64,000 bases of DNA from Fluviicola sp. (lineage in GTDB: Bacteria; Bacteroidota; Bacteroidia; Flavobacteriales_D; Crocinitomicaceae), in NCBI GenBank assembly GCA_002734065.2, contig NVXU02000012.1, forward strand, positions 1-64,000. Direction: 5' to 3'. How positions within the stretch are numbered: position 1 is the stretch's first letter; the number at the start of each line of letters is the position of its first letter. The notes under the pieces are model-generated. The model ran no database searches. It had not been told where the DNA came from and saw only the letters and a program-made list of their open reading frames with translations. Position numbers and translations under genes: made by a program. Below, piece after piece: positions 7,974 to 16,998 of this stretch.

Positions 7974-10900
7974 ATGAAACTGATTCTAAGTACTTTATTT
8001 GTATTATATCTAGCATTTTCTTCTGACGGTCAAGTTAATTTAACAGTGACTGTTAACTCTGGTTTTTCTGGAACAAGCTGCACAGATGGCGTTTTCGGCT
8101 CTCCAGATCCCCAATGGGGAGTTGGAATTGCGGCTCAAGGTTGGTGGACCTACCCTGCAGCTGGAGGATGTTTTAATAACACACCTAATGTTCAGTATAG
8201 CGAGATATTTAATTGTCCATCATCCTACCCCAATCTTTTGCAAGTTTGTTTTAGGGCTTTTGAAGATGATGGAAGTGCTTGTGTTCCTTCGACTAGTTGT
8301 CTTCGATTAGTTTGTCAAAATTTTGCAACTCCGGCAATTGGTAATTCTGTCAATTATACGCTCACAATTCCTAATTGTTGTGGTAATACTAGTTGGGGTT
8401 CCGTTAGCTTTACCATTACTGCAACGGGATCTTATCCTCCAGGAAGTGCGTATGACATAGCATGCAATGCAATTAATCTTGGTACACTTAATAACGGCGG
8501 AACATTAGGGAATAATGGTTTGTCAAATTATGGAAATTTTTGTGCGACAGCAACGGGTGATCCTAATCCTTGGGGAGGCAGTAATGATCAAGGTGTGTGG
8601 TTTCAGTTTACAACAGATAATAATCCATCTTCTGTGATCAATATTGAGGGTGTAAGTGATCCTCAGGGGTTTGGAGATGCTATTGATTTACAAATTGCTC
8701 TTTATGAGTCCAGTAATGGGTTGTGCAATGGCACAGCATCACTTATTCAAGAAGAGTATGATTTCACGTTAATTGATGAAACATTATCCGCAAGCTGTTT
8801 GCAGCCAAATACGACATACTATATTCTTATTGATGGGGAAAGTACACTTTTAGCATCTAATCAAGAAGGTTTTTTTGGTTTGCAAATTTCTGACAATGGC
8901 GTAGTCCAAGCAGGTGATGAAATATGTGATTCAGAAAACTTGGGGTTAGTTACAGCCGCAGGCTCTGTCGGAACATCTCTTTTGAGTCAGACAAACAGTT
9001 GCGCTTCGAACACGAACGACCCTACACCATCTGCTTGGGGGCCGAATAATACAGTTTGGTATCAGTTTCAAGCTCCTCCATCTGGTAGTGTTATTATTGA
9101 TGCAAACTCCGATCTTCCATTTCCAGTCGGAACAAATGCAATTGACATAGAATTGGCCGTCTATGGTTCAAGTAATAATCTTTGCAATGGAGCATTGACT
9201 GAAATTTCTAGTGGTTATAACGCAGGGCAGTCTGATGAGAATTTAACTGTGCGATGTTTAAATCCAGGGGATAACTACTGGATAATGTTAGATGGCTCTG
9301 CTTTAAATGTTGAAGGGATATTTGATATAACAATTACAGATGAAGGAATACCGCCAGCATCAAATAATTCAGTCTGTAATGCTATTGCTTTAGGTAGCCC
9401 TTCTCCTGGAGGAACTGTCGGATTATTAAGTCAAAATAATTATTGCGCGGACAATTTATTCGAGCCTGTTTCTTCAAATTGGTCTAACGATCAAGGTGTT
9501 TGGTTTTCTTTTGACGCTCCACTTTCAGGAAAGGTTGATGTTAATTTAACCATAGCGTCTATTTTTGCTAATCAGATTGATTTGCAGGTAGCCATTTATG
9601 ATTTAAACGGAATGACCTGTGCTGGTTTTCCAACAGAAATAGCAAGTCAACACATTTTGCCAGGAATAATTTTTAACGAATCAATGACTGTAGGTTGTTT
9701 AATTCCTGGTAGAACATATTGGATTCTTGTAGATGGGGAAGCGAGCTTGTCAGATCCTAGTTTAGTTGAAGGACTCTTTAATATTGAAGTATTTGCATAT
9801 GACCAAGACCCGCCAATTGGCAATAATACACCTTGCACTGCAATTTCACTTGGAGACCCTACGGGTTCAAGTGTAGGGACAACTCCTGGAGCTATTCACG
9901 GCTCTCAGAATAATTTTTGCGCAGATGCTATTGGAGAACCAATTCCGTCTAGTTTTATACCTGTACAAACGGTTTGGTATTCTTTTATCGCACCGTATAG
10001 TGGCTCAGTAAATGTTACTGTAATTAGTGATTTAATACTCGGTGGAGTTGACCCAATCAATTTGCAAATGGCTGTATATGAGAACAGTTCTTGCGCTGGT
10101 TCTTGGGTTGAGTTATACAGTGGATCCTCCGCTACCAATGATGTTGCAACTACACTTTCATGTTTAATAGCTGGACAAACATATTATATTCAAATTGATG
10201 GGGAATTACCTGCTATTTCAGGAGGCAATGAAGGATACTTCGATATTACTATTGCCGATGCTGATCCCATTTATGGTACTGGATTAGCTGGTGATTTTGA
10301 ACCAGCTAATAATATTTGTAACAATGCTGCATCCTTGTCTGTGCAGTCTGAATCTTGCTCAGCAGGCTCAGGATCTTATGAATTATTAAACTATGGACAA
10401 CCCACAAATACATTCTCCCCAGCTTTTGTGCAAGCATGTGGATCTAATTGTGGTGACACTTGGTACGAATTTACTATTCCACCAAGTGGATCTGTAATTA
10501 TCGAAGGGGAAGATGATGGGGTAGGAGTTTTTAATGATTTTTCAACAACAAATATTATTATCTACTCAGGAACCTGTGGGAGTTTAACGCCAATTGATTG
10601 TCAACAAGGAGGTGCTGGAAATGATATACTGCTTCCTGTGAGTGGTTTGCCTGGATCAACCATATGGGTGCAGATTTTTAATGAAGGAGGTAATGACAAT
10701 CTTGAAAATTATCAACTTTGTGTCTTTGAAGGATGTGGATTTGATGATTGTTTAGGAGCGACAATTAATCCAATGGCACCAAATGTGCCTTACTGCTTTA
10801 ATACAAGTGCAGCGACAGGTGAGAATATTAGTGGAGGAGATCCGGGATATATAGAATGTTTAGAGAATGATAACCCTGAGAATTCTATTTACTTTTCCTT

Positions 10901-11765
10901 TACAACAGATGCCGTTGGTGGTGACGTAACAATTTCAATTGACAATGTTCAGATTAATGGGGCTTGTGTTTTAGGTTCTCCTACTGATGGGTTCAATGTT
11001 TCAATATATGAGGACAATACCCCATGTGACAATGCCCCAACCAATTTATTGGATTGTCAAAGTTTTGATGCTTGTGATGTTCTCCCTATTACATGGATTC
11101 AGACGTACTCAGGCCTTTCTCCTAACACAACTTATGTTATAATAATTGATGGTGGTCTTGGGAATTTGGGAGGAAATAATTCTGGAGAGATTATGATTTC
11201 AGGAGCCATCCCATTATTCGTTGAATTAACTGATTTCTTTGGCGAAAATATAAATCGAACAAATAAGCTTTATTGGGAATCCGCTACTGAGTCTGAAAAT
11301 GACTATTATACATTAGAACGATCAATAGATGGAAATGATTTTAATTTTATGACAAATGTCTCAGGTGCCGGATCAACGCAAGTTTCTACAAATTATTCCT
11401 ATACGGACGACTCTCCTGAAGTTGGTGTTAACTATTATAGACTTTCCCAGACTGATTTTGATGGTCAACAAAAAATAATTAAAACGATTGCTGTGAATAC
11501 TGCAGGCATCAATTCTAATATGTCAATCATTCCTAATCCGATTAATGATTTCCCTGTTCTTTTAATAAAGAATCAAATTAAAGGTGAAGGCGGAATTAGT
11601 ATTGTAGATGCAGCAGGGAGAACGATTCAATTCCAGTCAATCAATCTCCTTAATGGATTTAACTCAATTATTTTGAATACTCAAAAATTACTTACGGGTA
11701 TTTACTTTGTTCAGCTAAAAACTGAATTTTACTCGGAGACTATTCGTTTTGTTAAGAGTAAGTAG
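7974..11765 (+). CDS. Large secreted repeat protein with T9SS type A sorting domain
   Basis: A 1263-residue secreted protein. It has a signal peptide (LILSTLFVLYLAFSSDGQ) and a Cys-rich N-terminal domain (about 21-155). Then come six diverged repeats of about 145-155 residues (roughly 160-310, 314-455, 460-610, 612-770, 785-930, 930-1085). Each repeat begins near CNAIxLG, contains a (V/T)WYxF or VWFxF strand followed by PPSGSVxI, and ends near TYYIxIDG, a beta-sandwich pattern resembling bacterial pre-peptidase C-terminal (PPC-like) domains. A fibronectin-like segment (LTDFFGENINRTNKLYW) follows, and the C-terminal ~75 residues (SIIPNPINDF, LLTGIYFVQL) form a T9SS type A sorting domain. No catalytic motif is seen, so adhesion or surface binding is plausible. 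It lies between the two copies of the dehydrogenase 3' end. Confidence 0.85.
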   Translation: MKLILSTLFVLYLAFSSDGQVNLTVTVNSGFSGTSCTDGVFGSPDPQWGVGIAAQGWWTYPAAGGCFNNTPNVQYSEIFNCPSSYPNLLQVCFRAFEDDGSACVPSTSCLRLVCQNFATPAIGNSVNYTLTIPNCCGNTSWGSVSFTITATGSYPPGSAYDIACNAINLGTLNNGGTLGNNGLSNYGNFCATATGDPNPWGGSNDQGVWFQFTTDNNPSSVINIEGVSDPQGFGDAIDLQIALYESSNGLCNGTASLIQEEYDFTLIDETLSASCLQPNTTYYILIDGESTLLASNQEGFFGLQISDNGVVQAGDEICDSENLGLVTAAGSVGTSLLSQTNSCASNTNDPTPSAWGPNNTVWYQFQAPPSGSVIIDANSDLPFPVGTNAIDIELAVYGSSNNLCNGALTEISSGYNAGQSDENLTVRCLNPGDNYWIMLDGSALNVEGIFDITITDEGIPPASNNSVCNAIALGSPSPGGTVGLLSQNNYCADNLFEPVSSNWSNDQGVWFSFDAPLSGKVDVNLTIASIFANQIDLQVAIYDLNGMTCAGFPTEIASQHILPGIIFNESMTVGCLIPGRTYWILVDGEASLSDPSLVEGLFNIEVFAYDQDPPIGNNTPCTAISLGDPTGSSVGTTPGAIHGSQNNFCADAIGEPIPSSFIPVQTVWYSFIAPYSGSVNVTVISDLILGGVDPINLQMAVYENSSCAGSWVELYSGSSATNDVATTLSCLIAGQTYYIQIDGELPAISGGNEGYFDITIADADPIYGTGLAGDFEPANNICNNAASLSVQSESCSAGSGSYELLNYGQPTNTFSPAFVQACGSNCGDTWYEFTIPPSGSVIIEGEDDGVGVFNDFSTTNIIIYSGTCGSLTPIDCQQGGAGNDILLPVSGLPGSTIWVQIFNEGGNDNLENYQLCVFEGCGFDDCLGATINPMAPNVPYCFNTSAATGENISGGDPGYIECLENDNPENSIYFSFTTDAVGGDVTISIDNVQINGACVLGSPTDGFNVSIYEDNTPCDNAPTNLLDCQSFDACDVLPITWIQTYSGLSPNTTYVIIIDGGLGNLGGNNSGEIMISGAIPLFVELTDFFGENINRTNKLYWESATESENDYYTLERSIDGNDFNFMTNVSGAGSTQVSTNYSYTDDSPEVGVNYYRLSQTDFDGQQKIIKTIAVNTAGINSNMSIIPNPINDFPVLLIKNQIKGEGGISIVDAAGRTIQFQSINLLNGFNSIILNTQKLLTGIYFVQLKTEFYSETIRFVKSK

Positions 11766-11806
11766 ATTCGGAAAGTCATTTTGGTTAATTTAACTACTTA
11801 GTTTTC

Positions 11807-12289
11807 GTATTTCTCCCGACGATTTTGAAGACAATTCTCCCTTTGCTTGCTTGAGTTTTCAGAAAGAAGTGGAGCGAAAATACTGGGAAGCAGGAGGGAA
11901 GAACCAAAAAGTACCAGCACAGCGTTTGGTCGATTTTATAGAGGGCAGAAAGTCGAAAGATTTGCCCAATAGCTCTTCCCATCCGGGATTGACCTCCGCT
12001 GATTTGAACGAAATTCTCCCAAATATCATTGCTAAGAATTTAAAAGCAGCCTTCATTACTTTTGGTGAGAAAATGAAAGGTTTCTTGACCAACGAAGCTG
12101 TTTTACATGCGCCTGAGTCATGATCCGTCTTCTCCCGTTCAAATTCCCCGAAACGAAGACTTGCAACATCCTGATGTGAAAGATTTGTATCCTTGCGCAG
12201 AAGGTGCAGGCTATGCGGGTGGTATAATTTCAGCCACAATTGATGGAATGAAGTGTATTGATGCTGGGGAAGAGGAAGCGGTTTTATAG
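11807..12289 (+). pseudogene. Broken partial copy of the FAD-dependent dehydrogenase 3' end
   Basis: From 11807 the sequence closely follows the end of the intact dehydrogenase gene (7434-7897), about 90% identical or better by eye. The frame reads ISPDDFEDNSPFACLSF and continues to LTNEAVLHAPES. There a TGA (12121-12123) and a one-base insertion relative to the intact gene shift the frame, and the match resumes as SSPVQIP and GAGYAGGIISA in the next frame. It lacks the N-terminal two thirds, including the first FAD motif, so it cannot make a working enzyme. Its 3' end extends past the point where the intact gene stops (GEEEAVL then TAG at 12289). That extension may preserve the older terminus. 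Confidence 0.88.
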
Positions 12290-12363
12290 AATTTTATTCT
12301 GTTATTTGAGTGATTTGTAGTTTTTAATTCTATAGAGGGGTTGTTTTATAGAATTTTATTCTT
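12280..12363 (+). repeat. Two copies of a ~20-bp direct repeat after the pseudogene
   Basis: The string GTTTTATAGAATTTTATTCT occurs at about 12281-12300 and again at about 12344-12363, 63 bp apart. The first copy overlaps the end of the pseudogene. No gene lies between them and no function is apparent. Confidence 0.6.
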
Positions 12364-12411
12364 TTAAAAAGGTAATTAATCCATAGAACTGATACTTACA
12401 GATTCGACCAA

Positions 12412-12906
12412 TCACCTATTAAAATAAATCTGAAAGCCTATTTTTATTCCAATATCAGTGTAACTATATTCTTTCCCTCTAAAGCCACCGTTATAATAAA
12501 TTACCGGTTCTAGCGCGACGTATTCATTCAAGAATGCTGCGTAACCGATTTCAACATCAATGATAGAACCTTCGGATGTTATGTTTGCCACTTTTGAGTA
12601 GGAGTAACCATAGCCCGCTTGCAAAAAGAAATTCTTTACATAATACCTTAAAAAAGGCGACACGGACCAACTTCTAAATGAACTAAAGCTATTGAATTGA
12701 AACCATGCACCACCAACAAAGTTGTCTACAAAAGCAACTCCCAATTGTGGTTGAATACTTAACGAAGTTACGCTAGTCTGAGAGTTAGGAAAAGAGCGCT
12801 GATTGAAACTGGCAAAACCACCTGCAACAATGGTTCCGGCATCAATTTGTCCGAAAGAACCAAATGATGATAAGAAAATGATGCTTGCGATTAGTTTATT
12901 CTTCAT
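12412..12906 (-). CDS. Small outer-membrane beta-barrel protein
   Basis: A 164-residue protein with a clear signal peptide (KLIASIIFLSSFGSFGQ) followed by about eight amphipathic strands rich in Gly, Tyr, Phe and Ser. It ends in an aromatic-rich strand (IGIKIGFQIYF), typical of eight-stranded OmpW/OmpX-like barrels. Segments such as FLQAGYGYSYS and VALEPVIYYNG repeat the strand-turn pattern. It probably sits in the outer membrane; no binding partner can be inferred. It follows a lipoprotein gene on the same strand after a gap of about 35 bp, so the two may be co-transcribed. Confidence 0.7.
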   Translation of the reverse strand: MKNKLIASIIFLSSFGSFGQIDAGTIVAGGFASFNQRSFPNSQTSVTSLSIQPQLGVAFVDNFVGGAWFQFNSFSSFRSWSVSPFLRYYVKNFFLQAGYGYSYSKVANITSEGSIIDVEIGYAAFLNEYVALEPVIYYNGGFRGKEYSYTDIGIKIGFQIYFNR

Positions 12907-12941
12907 AATTACTGTTTAGTAAATGGTGAATATTTAGATAA

Positions 12942-13610
12942 TTAGTTCCCGATAAAATAATTATCAATTGTCAGAATTGGAATATGGATGCTTGTGTCAG
13001 CTACACTCAGAGAATCTCTTCTAATCAGCCCAATGTCTCTAGAAAAGTAATCGAAATATCGATGGTCTGCAACAAATTTATCATATTCATAAACTTCAAT
13101 AACGTTTAAGTAATTGGTACCGTTAATAACGAGACTCGTATCCAAATTTGTTGTTACCCTCTTAAATTTAATAGATTCTTGACCAATAAATGCTGTCTGC
13201 TCCTGAAATGTAGCGAAAGATACAGGGCAAGTTAAAACGGAGTCTAAGGTAAGTGAATAAATGGGAGAAACAGTAATTACAGCAGTCCCAAGACCAGCGT
13301 AAAATGAGTGCGCCAGCCCTCTATCACTTATACATTTGTTAAGGTTCAAGAAAACTGGACGACATTTATTATCGCACATTTCATAACTTGAGGAAATAGA
13401 GTAGATTATCGTGTCACTGTTTAGGTCAATGTATTTCCACCAAGAATTTGGAAACCCAGGGAAATATCGTCCAGGTTCTTCTATGTCAGTACAATCATTA
13501 TTTACGCTAATAGGCTCAGATGTAGTTGTAATCAAAGGCTCAACTTTGTCTTTTTTACAACTTACTGAACTTATAAGAAGAATGATAAAGAAAAGTCCTA
13601 AATACCTCAT
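12942..13610 (-). CDS. Predicted lipoprotein of unknown function
   Basis: I start at the ATG at 13610, giving 222 residues. It begins with a signal peptide and lipobox (GLFFIILLISSVSC, then KKDKVEP), so it should be lipid-anchored in the envelope. An in-frame extension back to 13688 would overlap the rpsA terminator and put 26 residues before the signal peptide, so it is rejected. The mature part has several Cys residues (DNKCRP, LNKCISD) and strand-rich segments but no family I recognise. It lies upstream of the small barrel protein on the same strand. Confidence 0.7.
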   Translation of the reverse strand: MRYLGLFFIILLISSVSCKKDKVEPLITTTSEPISVNNDCTDIEEPGRYFPGFPNSWWKYIDLNSDTIIYSISSSYEMCDNKCRPVFLNLNKCISDRGLAHSFYAGLGTAVITVSPIYSLTLDSVLTCPVSFATFQEQTAFIGQESIKFKRVTTNLDTSLVINGTNYLNVIEVYEYDKFVADHRYFDYFSRDIGLIRRDSLSVADTSIHIPILTIDNYFIGN

Positions 13611-13656
13611 GTTACATTGCTTTATTCTCAAATATACCAATTTCATGTTACACAAC

Positions 13657-13689
13657 AAAAAAAAATGGCCTCGATTTCTCGAAGCCATT
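13657..13689 (-). terminator. Rho-independent terminator of rpsA
   Basis: Read on the minus strand, an 11-bp stem (AATGGCTTCGA with its partner, one U-G wobble) encloses a 4-nt GAAA loop and is followed by nine or so T residues. It lies about 25 bp after the rpsA stop. Confidence 0.85.
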
Positions 13690-13713
13690 CCTTATCTTTA
13701 AAAACGGTTGGTT

Positions 13714-15501
13714 TTATTTACCTTCCATTTTGTTTTTCAATTGAGCCAACGCATCTAAATCACCTAAAGTAGATTTTTCAGTTGCTTGGTTTACTTTCTT
13801 CACAGCTGAAGAACCGCCTCCTGAAGACTTCGCTTTGCTAGCTCCACCACTTTTCGATGGGCGGTTATCTTCGATGTCTTCAAACGTTTTCGTGTGAGAA
13901 ACAACAATCTTACGAGCATCTTTATTGAATTCAATGATTTCAAATTGCAAAGTTTCTTCAACCTGTGCGTTTGAACCATCTTCTTTTCTCATGTGACGCG
14001 CTGGGCAAATTCCTTCCAAACCGTAAGGCAATGAAACGATTCCAGACTTGTCTTTGTTCTCGATGATTGTTCCTTGGTGCGTAGTTCCTTCAGCAAAAGT
14101 TGAAGAGAATACTTCCCATGGATTTTCTTCCAATTGTTTGTGTCCTAAAGAAATACGACGATTTTCTCTGTCTATTTCCAAAACGATTACATCAATTGGT
14201 TCATCAACCTTACAGAATTCTGAAGGATGCTTGATTTTCTTTTGCCAAGAAAGATCAGAAATGTGGATTAATCCGTCAACACCTTCTTCTAATTCAACAA
14301 AAACACCAAAATTAGTGAAGTTACGAACTTTAGCAGTGTGCTGTGTTTGAACAGCAAACTTCCCTTCGATAGCTTCCCAAGGATCTGGCATCAACTGCTT
14401 CATTCCCAAAGACATCTTTCTTTCTTCTCTATCCAAAGTCAAAACAGCTGCTTCTACTTCATCACCAACTTTTAAGAAATCTTGCGCAGAACGTAAGTGC
14501 TGTGACCAGCTCATTTCAGAAACGTGGATAAGACCTTCAACTCCTGGAGCAATCTCAACGAATGCACCATAATCAGCCATAACAACAACTTTACCTTTTA
14601 CTTTGTCACCAACGTTCATTTCTTCAGACAATGCATCCCAAGGATGAGCTTGCAATTGCTTAAGACCTAATGCAATTCTTTTCTTTTCGTTATCGAAATC
14701 CAAGATTACAACATTGATTTTTTGATCTAATTCTACTATTTCTTCTGGGTGATTAACACGTCCCCAAGATAAATCAGTAATGTGAACAAGTCCATCAACT
14801 CCACCTAAATCGATGAATACACCATAAGATGTGATGTTCTTAACTGTTCCTTCCAATACTTGACCTTTCTCAAGACCAGAGATAATTTGTTTTTTCTGCT
14901 CTTCCAACTCAGCTTCAATAAGTGCTTTGTGAGAAACAACAACATTTTTGAATTCTTGGTTAATTTTAACCACTTTGAATTCCATGTTTTTACCAACGTA
15001 AACATCGTAGTCTCTAATTGGTTTCACATCAATTTGCGAACCTGGTAAGAATGCTTCCAATCCGAAAACATCTACGATAAGTCCACCTTTTGTTCTGCAT
15101 TTAACAAAACCTGTGATGATTTCACCTGTTTTAAGTACTTCGTTTACTTTGTTCCAAGCACTGTGAACACGAGCGATTCTATGAGAAACAACCAATTGAC
15201 CGTATTTGTCTTCTTGCGTTTCAACATAAATATCAACTACATCTCCAACCGCTAAGTCTGGATTGTAACGAAATTCACTTGTTGGAATAACTCCTTCGGA
15301 TTTTGAACCAATGTTGACTACAACCTCTTTTTTGTTCAATAAAATGACAGTACCTTTAATTACCTCATGTTCAGCAATTGATGTTAATGTACCTTCGTAA
15401 CGATCAGACATTTCTGATCTCTCTGCTACTGTGTAACCGTCTAATGCTAACGCATCCCAGTCGAATTCTGCAGTTCCCTGCGTTTTAATTTCTGTTGCCA
15501 T
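13714..15501 (-). CDS. rpsA: 30S ribosomal protein S1
   Basis: A 595-residue protein made of tandem S1 RNA-binding domains. Units are recognisable by repeated V-G-V-V(D/E)GL-H-S segments: IGSKSEGVIPTSEF, GVFIDLGGVDGLVHITDLSW, GAFVEIAPGVEGLIHVSEMSW and GVFVELEEGVDGLIHISDLSW. The linkers carry K-R-ALG-KQL motifs (KKRIALGLKQL, RKMSLGMKQL, NRRISLGHKQL). The protein binds mRNA leaders and delivers them to the 30S subunit. The C-terminus is a low-complexity Ser/Gly/Lys tail with a short helix (DLDALAQLKNKMEGK), usual for Bacteroidota S1. A promoter and a leader of about 110 nt lie upstream; autoregulation of S1 is known in other bacteria but is not shown here. Confidence 0.97.
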   Translation of the reverse strand: MATEIKTQGTAEFDWDALALDGYTVAERSEMSDRYEGTLTSIAEHEVIKGTVILLNKKEVVVNIGSKSEGVIPTSEFRYNPDLAVGDVVDIYVETQEDKYGQLVVSHRIARVHSAWNKVNEVLKTGEIITGFVKCRTKGGLIVDVFGLEAFLPGSQIDVKPIRDYDVYVGKNMEFKVVKINQEFKNVVVSHKALIEAELEEQKKQIISGLEKGQVLEGTVKNITSYGVFIDLGGVDGLVHITDLSWGRVNHPEEIVELDQKINVVILDFDNEKKRIALGLKQLQAHPWDALSEEMNVGDKVKGKVVVMADYGAFVEIAPGVEGLIHVSEMSWSQHLRSAQDFLKVGDEVEAAVLTLDREERKMSLGMKQLMPDPWEAIEGKFAVQTQHTAKVRNFTNFGVFVELEEGVDGLIHISDLSWQKKIKHPSEFCKVDEPIDVIVLEIDRENRRISLGHKQLEENPWEVFSSTFAEGTTHQGTIIENKDKSGIVSLPYGLEGICPARHMRKEDGSNAQVEETLQFEIIEFNKDARKIVVSHTKTFEDIEDNRPSKSGGASKAKSSGGGSSAVKKVNQATEKSTLGDLDALAQLKNKMEGK

Positions 15502-15617
15502 GTTGGCTTAATAATTTGTATTTCAAGTTACCTATCTACCTTGAAAGCTTATTTTTGAAGTCGCAGAATGATAGATTTGCGACCAAATTAACTGCACACC
15601 TCTTGTGTACGAGGGGG

Positions 15618-15646
15618 CAAAGATAATGAATTATTCTGATTTACAA
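15618..15646 (-). promoter_or_regulatory. Promoter of rpsA
   Basis: On the minus strand a TTG (15646-15644) is followed after 18 bp by TATCTTTG (15625-15618), matching the Bacteroidota -33/-7 consensus. Transcription would start near 15613, leaving a leader of about 110 nt before the rpsA ATG. Confidence 0.6.
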
Positions 15647-15664
15647 TAGGGTAGAGGTGAAAAA

Positions 15665-15722
15665 AATGCATAAAAAAAAGTAGAGACGCAATGCATTGCG
15701 TCTCTACTTTTTTTTATGCATT
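15665..15722. terminator. 58-bp perfect palindrome between the TPR gene and rpsA, probable TPR-gene terminator
   Basis: The sequence is exactly self-complementary from 15665 to 15722, centred on ATGCAT. The core GTAGAGACGCAAT pairs with its partner, and each side carries a run of eight A or T. It can act as a terminator in either direction and lies just after the minus-strand TPR gene. A third partial arm (TTGCGCCTCTACT, one mismatch) follows on the right at about 15722-15734. The lack of a loop and the extra arm suggest a dispersed palindromic element rather than a simple terminator. Confidence 0.75.
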
Positions 15723-15757
15723 GCGCCTCTACTGATTTAATTATAATCAATAAATTT

Positions 15758-16963
15758 CTAAAGTGCTTCCGCTCTTTTCTTATAATCCAATGCTTTCTCA
15801 GTATTCCCTAAATTTCTGTGCAATTGAAACAAGATGTTCAATACTGCTTTGTCTTTTGGAGCTCCTGTGATGTAGTTTTCCAAAGGAGTAACAGCTCTTT
15901 TGTAAATGTCTTGACTTTCAGCAATCATCACGTCGTATTGTGCATCACCAAACTTCAATTTCTTAGCTGCTGTGTTTAAATCCCCAGCCCAAGTGACTAA
16001 GTGTGCCCCCAGTTGGTATTGTGCGTTGACATAGTTGGGGTCTATTTCCAATGCCTTGTTTAGTGCTGTTTCGGCTTTTTTATTCTCTTTCAAGTCGATG
16101 TAAATAGTCCCAATGGTGTAATGCAATTGTTTATTCTCTGGATCGGTTGCGATGGCATCAGCCAATGCTTTCTCTGCACCAGCAGCATCACCAGCATCAA
16201 TGCTCGTGTTGACCAATTCTAACAATAACTCTTTGTCAGAAGGATTGTCTTTTCGTGCTTCATTGATAACTTCTCTTGCTTTGTCAAGGTTTCCAGCTCT
16301 GCGGTATGCACTTGATGCAAGAATAGCAGAAGTTGTTCCTCTGTAACCTACTTTCGCCAACTTTTCATAACCTTCTGCCGCTTTTGCGAATTCATCTACT
16401 TTCTCGAAACAAAGAGAAGCGTTGTAAATCGCAGAACTGTCTAGTACTTCAATAGCATCGCTAAACTTAACTTGGTATAGGTACAATTCAGCTGCCTCTG
16501 CATATTGTTCAGCTTTGTAAAGCATTCCCGCAAAACCATTGAGCATAATTACTTTTTGGTTCGCTCCATCTCTAATTTCGCCCTTGTACTTTTTCCCTAA
16601 AGGATAACCTTGTTTAAATGCCGCTGCAGACACATCCATTGCATCTTCTCCTGCAAGCTTTATGAAACTTGTATCTTGAGAAGACATCCCTAGGCTTAAA
16701 AAAGCAGCATATATTTCCCCTTTCAGCCAAAGTGTTTTTTGACTGTTCTTTGTGTCTTCATGCGCTGCTGCTAGGTCAATAAAACCTTTTGCCTCAATCA
16801 ATGACTTTTTAGCGGCATCTACTTTGCCTTTCATCATGTTCATTTGAAACTGTTGCTTATACACAACAGCCGCACTTGTTTCATTTTTCTTTTGCCCAAA
16901 AGCAACACTTGTCAATGTTAAGACTCCAACTGCAAGAATTGAGCCTTTGAATGAAATTTTCAT
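15758..16963 (-). CDS. Secreted/periplasmic tetratricopeptide-repeat protein
   Basis: A 401-residue protein with a signal peptide (GSILAVGVLTLTSVAFGQ) and several TPR units in the second half. Clear examples are YNASLCFEKVDEFAKAAEGYEKLAKVGY, AYRRAGNLDKAREVINEARKDNP, and the canonical LHYTIGTIYIDLKENKKAE followed by ALNKALEIDPNYVNAQYQLG. TPR arrays bind partner proteins; here it probably acts in the periplasm. It starts 35 bp after the gyrA stop on the same strand, so read-through from gyrA is possible. No enzymatic domain is visible. Confidence 0.8.
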   Translation of the reverse strand: MKISFKGSILAVGVLTLTSVAFGQKKNETSAAVVYKQQFQMNMMKGKVDAAKKSLIEAKGFIDLAAAHEDTKNSQKTLWLKGEIYAAFLSLGMSSQDTSFIKLAGEDAMDVSAAAFKQGYPLGKKYKGEIRDGANQKVIMLNGFAGMLYKAEQYAEAAELYLYQVKFSDAIEVLDSSAIYNASLCFEKVDEFAKAAEGYEKLAKVGYRGTTSAILASSAYRRAGNLDKAREVINEARKDNPSDKELLLELVNTSIDAGDAAGAEKALADAIATDPENKQLHYTIGTIYIDLKENKKAETALNKALEIDPNYVNAQYQLGAHLVTWAGDLNTAAKKLKFGDAQYDVMIAESQDIYKRAVTPLENYITGAPKDKAVLNILFQLHRNLGNTEKALDYKKRAEAL

Positions 16964-16998
16964 AATCGTTATTTATTATATTAGATACATTAATTGGG

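Noticed and set aside
11807-12289. Pseudogene frameshift as a simple sequencing error in a real second gene
   Set aside because: A TGA and a frame change occur together in a small cluster of differences, and the 5' two thirds of the gene are absent, so one base correction would not give a functional protein.
15502-15617. Riboswitch in the rpsA leader
   Set aside because: No known conserved riboswitch motif is recognisable; an S1 autoregulatory structure is possible but nothing specific can be pointed to.
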